Assembly (NCBI GenBank): GCA_947498815.1
Contig: CANMLU010000022.1
Span: 1-64,000, forward strand
DNA: 64,000 nt
From: an uncultured Aquimarina sp.
Lineage (GTDB): Bacteria > Bacteroidota > Bacteroidia > Flavobacteriales > Flavobacteriaceae
Direction: 5' to 3'
The notes beneath the pieces were generated by a model that was given only the letters and a program-made list of their open reading frames with translations, did no database searches and had not been told where the DNA came from. Shown one piece after another: positions 59,025 through 64,000 of the stretch; the stretch's first letter is position 1, and each line of letters begins with the position of its first letter. Both the position numbers and the translations under genes were made by a program.

Positions 59025-60161
59025 TTATAAAGATTTCTGATCAAGTAATTCTGAAATTTTTTCTTCCAAAGCTGGACCGCGAAGGTTTTTTGCAATTACG
59101 TTTCCAGTCTCATCCAAGATGAATGTTGCAGGTATAGAACGCACACCATATGCTCGTGCTATAGGATCTTGCCAAAACTGTAAGTTTGATACATGATTCC
59201 ATTGTAAATTATCATCCGCAATGGCTTTGGTCCAGGATGCCTGTTTCTTGTCCAAGGATACACCAATGATGTTAAGTCCCTTTTTGTGATATTTATTATA
59301 AACTCTTACAACATTTGGATTTTCCATCCTACATGGCTTACACCAGGATGCCCAAAAATCAACGATTGTAATTTTACCCATAGATTGTTTAAGCGATAAT
59401 GATTTACCCTCTGGTGTAGGTGCTGTAAAATCTTCAGCTTTACTACCAATATCAACCCTTTTTTGATTTGAAACTGCGAGGGCACTCGCAATCATTCTAT
59501 CAAGGTTTTTACCTAATCTAGAGGTTCTTAGAGTGTCATTGAGAGCTGCGTATTTCTCTTTTGCTTCTTTGACATTAATAATCTTAAGATTCATTAAATC
59601 TCCTAGTGCGATTACAGAGACCAAAGAATTTGCATTTTGATCAACATACCCTTTTCTAAATTCTATTTCTTTTTTATTCAGTTCTTGTCTTTTGGCTATT
59701 ATTCCTTTTGCTTTTTCAGTTTCATTAAGTTTGGATGCTATTTGATATTGATTGTTGAGTTCAATTTTTTCTTCTCCAAAAGCTTTAACTTTGTTAAGAT
59801 ATGTAAAGAATAATTCATTTTCTACACCTCCTTTTATGATTGAAGATCGTAAACTGTCTTTATGAATAGTCATACTAAGAGGATAGTCTTCTGCTATAAA
59901 CAACACATTTCCAGGGACATTTTTAAATGTTAAAAAATTAAAATCACTATTTTCTACTGGAGGTAACGCTATTTGGAACTTGTTTTGTTGAATAGTAGTA
60001 GAGTCGATTACTGTAGGTCGGTTGGATTGATTTATAGTATTTACATAAACTACTGTGCCATCTTCAAAATCCGCGACATCGGCAGATATAGAATATCCTT
60101 TCTCTTTTTTTTCACAAGCCGCAAGTAGGACTATTGTTGCTAATAATGCAATTTTTTTCAT
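59025..60161 (-). CDS. TlpA family thiol-disulfide lipoprotein with DUF4369 domain
   Basis: 378 residues. The lipobox is LLAAC (Cys16). A DUF4369 beta domain (about 20-115) is followed by a helical middle (about 115-235) and a TlpA/AhpC-type thioredoxin domain (about 238-378) with the intact redox motif WASWCKPCRMENP and the cis-proline in VRSIPATF. It is probably anchored in the envelope and reduces disulfides in periplasmic proteins or cytochrome c maturation. It shares its overall layout with the CXXC-less protein at 24948-26396. Confidence 0.9.
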   Translation of the reverse strand: MKKIALLATIVLLAACEKKEKGYSISADVADFEDGTVVYVNTINQSNRPTVIDSTTIQQNKFQIALPPVENSDFNFLTFKNVPGNVLFIAEDYPLSMTIHKDSLRSSIIKGGVENELFFTYLNKVKAFGEEKIELNNQYQIASKLNETEKAKGIIAKRQELNKKEIEFRKGYVDQNANSLVSVIALGDLMNLKIINVKEAKEKYAALNDTLRTSRLGKNLDRMIASALAVSNQKRVDIGSKAEDFTAPTPEGKSLSLKQSMGKITIVDFWASWCKPCRMENPNVVRVYNKYHKKGLNIIGVSLDKKQASWTKAIADDNLQWNHVSNLQFWQDPIARAYGVRSIPATFILDETGNVIAKNLRGPALEEKISELLDQKSL

Positions 60162-60671
60162 TTTTTCATTTTTGGTTTTTACAATACGCCAAAACTTGGC
60201 ATAGTACTTATGAGTAGGGTATTTAAGAAATCAGAACTCGTATTTCTTCAATTTCCTTAATCCGCAAAATATGATTTTATATTCATTTGCCATATAATAA
60301 AAGCGAACTTTGTATATATGATACCCACACATACATATTATTGAGCGTAAAAATAAAGAATCCTATTTATATACTCCAAAAATTAACGTTGTGAGGGGGT
60401 AATTGTTAAGATATTCTTATAATGTGTCCAAATTCGAATAAAATTTGACTTTTGGTGTAACATTTTTTCGTACTTTATAGTCTAACTGATAGTGATATAG
60501 CTCTACTATTAAGAGGTGATTGATTAAAAAGTAAATTTTTATTCAATTTGGGTCCAATTATTGAGGGTCTATTCGTTTTAATATTAAATAGTATAGTCTA
60601 ATTAATTGTTAATATCTGGTAGTACAAGATGGTTTGTGTTACCTTTGTCAAATTTTATTTAAAGAAAGAGT
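60162..60671. other. 510-bp gap between divergent genes
   Basis: AT-rich with no open frame of note. The only clear signal is a TACCTTTG -7 box at 60640-60647 for the GAF gene. No repeat, hairpin terminator or tRNA was seen. Confidence 0.5.
60640..60647 (+). promoter_or_regulatory. -7 promoter box of GAF gene
   Basis: TACCTTTG, a full TAnnTTTG match, 24 bp before the start at 60672. A well-placed -33 TTG is not evident. The AAAGAAAGAG before the ATG is purine-rich and may act as ribosome binding site. Confidence 0.5.
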
Positions 60672-63035
60672 ATGAAGGTGCTAGAGCAGGAGTTTCCATT
60701 AGATATATGGATTAGCTTTTCAAAATTTTTCGAACAATATAGAACTTTTCTAAAGAGTGATAATGCACTTCTTAAGGATAGAGCTTCTCGTGTTTTAAAA
60801 GTTGCAGAAGAGTACCCAGAGCTCGAAGAAGGAATTAAAGAAGAATCAAGGGTTATAGAGCTACTTCCACAAATTGACCACATACTCGAAGATTCTTTTG
60901 CGCAGGTTCTGCAACAAAACGAAATTAAGATTGCTACAATTCCTTTTCATAATACGGTTTTAAAGTCTACAAAACGATATCAAAATATTATAGAGACAGC
61001 AGGGGAAGGGTTTGAGCCCGAAATTAAAAACCTCAATGAAGATCACTATTACATTATGGGATGTAGTATTATTTTAGGTAGTTACTACGGCTATAATATA
61101 GATTTCAGAAGACCATTCTTTTACGATATTCCTGATGCAATGGGTATTATGAGGCATTATAGAATAATGTATAATGGGGATTTCATTGATATAATTAAAA
61201 CTGATAAAGCCAAAGAAATTACAGATCAGGATGTAGCAGAATTATTGGATAATTTTGATAATATTGATATCTGGAAAGAAAAGTTCCCTCCTCATAGTTG
61301 GATATTTAAAGGGATCATAATTGCCAATATGTTTGATGTGACTACAGATGTTTCCTTATCAGATTTTAAGACGAGTCTTATTCGATATGATAAAAAACAA
61401 GGAGATTTTGTAGATAGCTTCCAGGAAATATTTAGAGCTATATTTAACCTTCCCGAAATTAAAGTAGGCTTTTCTAATTATAACCAAGAGGAAGAAATTT
61501 TTGAAAGAGTACCTTTTAAAAATATCGATAGTTATATTCTTTATGATAAATTTTCTGATAGCTGTGAAGCTGCGTTATGCAAAGGAACGTATTACTACCT
61601 ATTTGATAAGTCGACCTATTTTGCTATTTCAGACGTGAAGAGATATCAGAAATCTACTCCAGATGAGAAGATGTATAAAAACCTTGTAGCCCAAGGTATC
61701 AATAGTGCGATTATTGCTCCTATAAAAAGTGAGGGTAACTTATTGGGGATTCTTGAAATAGTTTCGCCAAATGTGCATGAACTAAATAGTATTAATGCCA
61801 ATAAGCTACAGGACGTTATGCCGTATCTAGTGGATTCGGTGTTACGTTCAAAAGCTAAAGCCGAAAATGAACTTGAATTGGTAATACAGCAAGAGTGTAC
61901 CTCAATTCATCCAAGTGTGCACTGGAAATTTAAGAAAGAAGCAAAGCGATTTATGCGTGCATTGGTAGATGAGACTCCTGTTTCTTTTAGAGAAGTAGTA
62001 TTTGATAATGTATATCCATTGTATGGTCAAATAGATATAAAAGGTTCTTCCGAAGCAAGAAATCAAGCGATACAGAAAGATCTTGTTGTACAACTTAAAG
62101 AGATAGCAAAAGTCATTAATAAAGTATTAGAGTCGGATCCATTGCCTATATATGAACAGTTAAAATACCGAACTAATCAGTATATTAATACAGTTACAGA
62201 GCAGTTACAGGTTGATAGTGAACAGAAGATTATCAATTTTATCAAAAAAGAGATTACTCCGTTATTTAAACATCTTAAGAAAAAAAATAAAGAGTTAGAT
62301 GACTTAATAGATAGTTATGATGATATTCTTGATAAAGGAATCAAGACAGTATATAAATATCGCAAAGCTTATGATGAGTCTGTAATGCTTATCAACAAGA
62401 AGATGGCTTCTCTGCTAGATCAAAAGCAAGATGAAGCTCAGGGAATGTATCCTCATTATTTTGAACGTTTTAAAACAGATGGGGTAGAACACAATATGTA
62501 TATAGGCGAATCTATTACAAAACATAATAGTTTTAATAAAGTATATCTATATAATTTAAGACTTTGGCAACTACAGGTAATGTGTGAAATGGAAAATGCA
62601 TATTATAAAATGAAAAAAGATTTGCCAGTGGCTTTGGATGTTGCTTCAATGGTATTGGTATTTAATACTTCGCTATCGGTTAGATTTAGAATGGATGAAA
62701 AGAGATTTGATGTAGATGGTACGTATAATGCACGATATGAGGTTGTAAAAAAACGAGTTGATAAGTCTAAAATAAAAGGTACCGATCAACGGGTAACCGA
62801 AAAAGGAAAACTAGTGATTATCTATTCTCAAAGCTCAGACGAAAGAGAGTATGTTAAGTATATCAATTTCTTACAATCCAAAAACTACCTGGAAGAAGAA
62901 ATTGAAATAGTTGAGCTGAATGATCTTCAAGGAGTAACAGGGCTTAAAGCACTACGTGTAAATATTCTTTATAACAAAGATGAACAGGATAAAGAATATT
63001 ATACCTATGAGGATCTTATGAAAGAGCTCAATTAG
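60672..63035 (+). CDS. large GAF domain protein of unknown function
   Basis: 787 residues, no signal peptide or membrane segment. A helical N-terminus (about 1-130) precedes a mixed region (about 130-260) and a GAF-like sensory domain (about 280-400; KNLVAQGINSAIIAPIKSEGNLLGILEIVSP is the typical end). The second half (about 400-787) is helical with possible coiled coil (KEITPLFKHLKKKNKELDDL). Proteins of this layout are widespread in Flavobacteriaceae and lack a known role; no kinase, cyclase or HTH output domain is seen. Its tail is 5 bp from the convergent HD-PycTM gene. Confidence 0.82.
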   Translation: MKVLEQEFPLDIWISFSKFFEQYRTFLKSDNALLKDRASRVLKVAEEYPELEEGIKEESRVIELLPQIDHILEDSFAQVLQQNEIKIATIPFHNTVLKSTKRYQNIIETAGEGFEPEIKNLNEDHYYIMGCSIILGSYYGYNIDFRRPFFYDIPDAMGIMRHYRIMYNGDFIDIIKTDKAKEITDQDVAELLDNFDNIDIWKEKFPPHSWIFKGIIIANMFDVTTDVSLSDFKTSLIRYDKKQGDFVDSFQEIFRAIFNLPEIKVGFSNYNQEEEIFERVPFKNIDSYILYDKFSDSCEAALCKGTYYYLFDKSTYFAISDVKRYQKSTPDEKMYKNLVAQGINSAIIAPIKSEGNLLGILEIVSPNVHELNSINANKLQDVMPYLVDSVLRSKAKAENELELVIQQECTSIHPSVHWKFKKEAKRFMRALVDETPVSFREVVFDNVYPLYGQIDIKGSSEARNQAIQKDLVVQLKEIAKVINKVLESDPLPIYEQLKYRTNQYINTVTEQLQVDSEQKIINFIKKEITPLFKHLKKKNKELDDLIDSYDDILDKGIKTVYKYRKAYDESVMLINKKMASLLDQKQDEAQGMYPHYFERFKTDGVEHNMYIGESITKHNSFNKVYLYNLRLWQLQVMCEMENAYYKMKKDLPVALDVASMVLVFNTSLSVRFRMDEKRFDVDGTYNARYEVVKKRVDKSKIKGTDQRVTEKGKLVIIYSQSSDEREYVKYINFLQSKNYLEEEIEIVELNDLQGVTGLKALRVNILYNKDEQDKEYYTYEDLMKELN

Positions 63036-63040
63036 TGATT

Positions 63041-64000
63041 CTACTGTAACGTATTAAAAGCGATAATAAAAGAAATCACAGAAGATACAATACCTATCAT
63101 AAAAACCGTATAAGTAATACGCAATATCTTATACTTTTTATGCAATACTTTGCCTAGAAAATAAAGATCTTTAATCATGGTGTCATAGATATAATCCTTG
63201 TCCGCCATAAGTTCTCCCATGGCCCACTTATATTCATTTAGCGGCATTTTATGAAAATTTCCGAAAAATAATAAATTGACTTTTTTCTCTTCAATTTCTT
63301 TTCGAGTGAATTCACCACTTGTGACATTAGGCCTGGTAGCCAATACGGACAATACAATTGATGCAATGGTAAATATTAGGAAAACAAGAGTTGGGTAGAT
63401 AAGATATTGATTAGAAGGGTTGTCTAATTTTGGGATAAGGTTTGATAAAGCAAGAGACATAATAATTGCATTTACCGAAAGCAAAATGTTGGCTTTTGTA
63501 TCGGCAATATCACTTAGCTTTAAATGATTTCGTAAGGTAACACGAAACAAAGTTTGTATCCCTTTTTCGGGACTTTCTTCTTTTAAGATATTTTTTAATT
63601 TCTCTTTTTCCTTTTTCTTCTCTTTCTTTAACCTTGCCTGTTCTTTGACCATTTTGGAAAGGTTCTCTTCTTTTTTTGGTTTCCAGTGATTGATCGCGTA
63701 TTCTGTATAATATTGATGTTTGTTTTGAAATAAATCTATGTTTGCTTTTAACCACTCATTCGCATTGAGGTCTTTTACATCATTTAATTTAAATTCTCGT
63801 CTTAGTAACTCACTGGTCTCACCATAATAATCTTTTGCAAAATGCGAAGCATCTGCATCTCTAATGATTTCTTCCATAAGGTTAGTAGGCTGGTGTTCCA
63901 TTTTGGTGGCCATGATTTGTTCTGAGACTTTATCAATAATTTCAGGAGCAACATCATTTTGTTCAAGAAATTGTTTTGCTATCTCTACACTGTGTTCTTC
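63041..64000 (-). CDS. HD domain protein with PycTM (Pycsar effector-like) membrane domain, 5' end missing
   Basis: At least 320 residues; the frame is open to the window edge, so the N-terminus is missing. The visible start (EEHSVEIAKQFLEQND ... EQIMATKM, then IIRDADASHFAKDYYG) is the second half of an HD phosphohydrolase domain, with the distal Asp in RDADA. A charged linker (KEQARLKKEKKKEKEK) leads to a DUF5706/PycTM domain with membrane helices at ILLSVNAIIMSLALSNLIP, YPTLVFLIFTIASIVLSVLA and a C-terminal helix. PycTM proteins are effectors of Pycsar phage defence, activated by cCMP or cUMP; fusion to HD is common in Bacteroidota. No cyclase gene is visible. Confidence 0.85.
   Translation of the reverse strand, partial: EEHSVEIAKQFLEQNDVAPEIIDKVSEQIMATKMEHQPTNLMEEIIRDADASHFAKDYYGETSELLRREFKLNDVKDLNANEWLKANIDLFQNKHQYYTEYAINHWKPKKEENLSKMVKEQARLKKEKKKEKEKLKNILKEESPEKGIQTLFRVTLRNHLKLSDIADTKANILLSVNAIIMSLALSNLIPKLDNPSNQYLIYPTLVFLIFTIASIVLSVLATRPNVTSGEFTRKEIEEKKVNLLFFGNFHKMPLNEYKWAMGELMADKDYIYDTMIKDLYFLGKVLHKKYKILRITYTVFMIGIVSSVISFIIAFNTLQ

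Overview
The window looks like chromosomal DNA from a marine member of the Flavobacteriaceae (phylum Bacteroidota, perhaps Aquimarina-like). The evidence is AT-rich DNA, Bacteroidota-type promoters (TTG about 20 bp upstream of TAnnTTTG), few Shine-Dalgarno sequences, and several families typical of the phylum: type IX secretion (T9SS) type B C-terminal domains, PorP/SprF proteins, an OmpA/PD40 protein, a GIN-domain protein and an HD-PycTM protein. The genus is inference; the class is well supported.

Region 1 (1-18.4 kb) is a surface-adhesin locus. It holds the end of one adhesin with DUF11-like repeats, a PorP/SprF protein and an OmpA/PD40/TPR protein, then a 1.3 kb non-coding gap, then a 3,247-residue adhesin and a second PorP/SprF protein. 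The giant adhesin carries two LamG-like modules, nine 116-residue Calx-beta repeats without any indel, two Big-like domains, 24 Asp/Cys repeats of 12 residues and a type B sorting domain. Two homologous elements of about 250 nt, with a structured 5' half and a TTACGG-CCGTAA hairpin at the 3' end, lie in the two long gaps of this locus. They are the best candidates here for something undescribed.

Region 2 (18.4-33.1 kb) is mixed housekeeping: TrmH, a DEAD-box helicase, a glutamine cyclotransferase, SRP RNA, an SDR, a transaldolase-family aldolase, a thioredoxin-fold lipoprotein lacking CXXC, and an ABC-F ATPase with one canonical and one degenerate predicted nucleotide site. A TetR regulator diverges from a GMC oxidoreductase, followed by small membrane and DUF genes and a DUF1460 protein.

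Region 3 (33.2-47.7 kb) holds the leucine operon leuA-C-D-B, a TPR-like protein, a DMT transporter, and rluA-type and panB genes separated by a four-helix-bundle (S23/IVP) gene flanked by octamer repeats. It continues with an NTF2-like protein, serine dehydratase and dnaK.

Region 4 (47.7-64 kb) holds a Crp-type regulator with a sterol-desaturase-type hydroxylase, a GIN protein, an acpH-ggt-alkD operon, glmM, three tandem lipid A-type acyltransferases, a rhomboid protease, a TlpA-like lipoprotein, a large GAF protein and a truncated HD-PycTM gene. No tRNA, rRNA, insertion sequence or CRISPR array was seen. Short tandem repeats (7-mers and 8-mers) punctuate several gene junctions.
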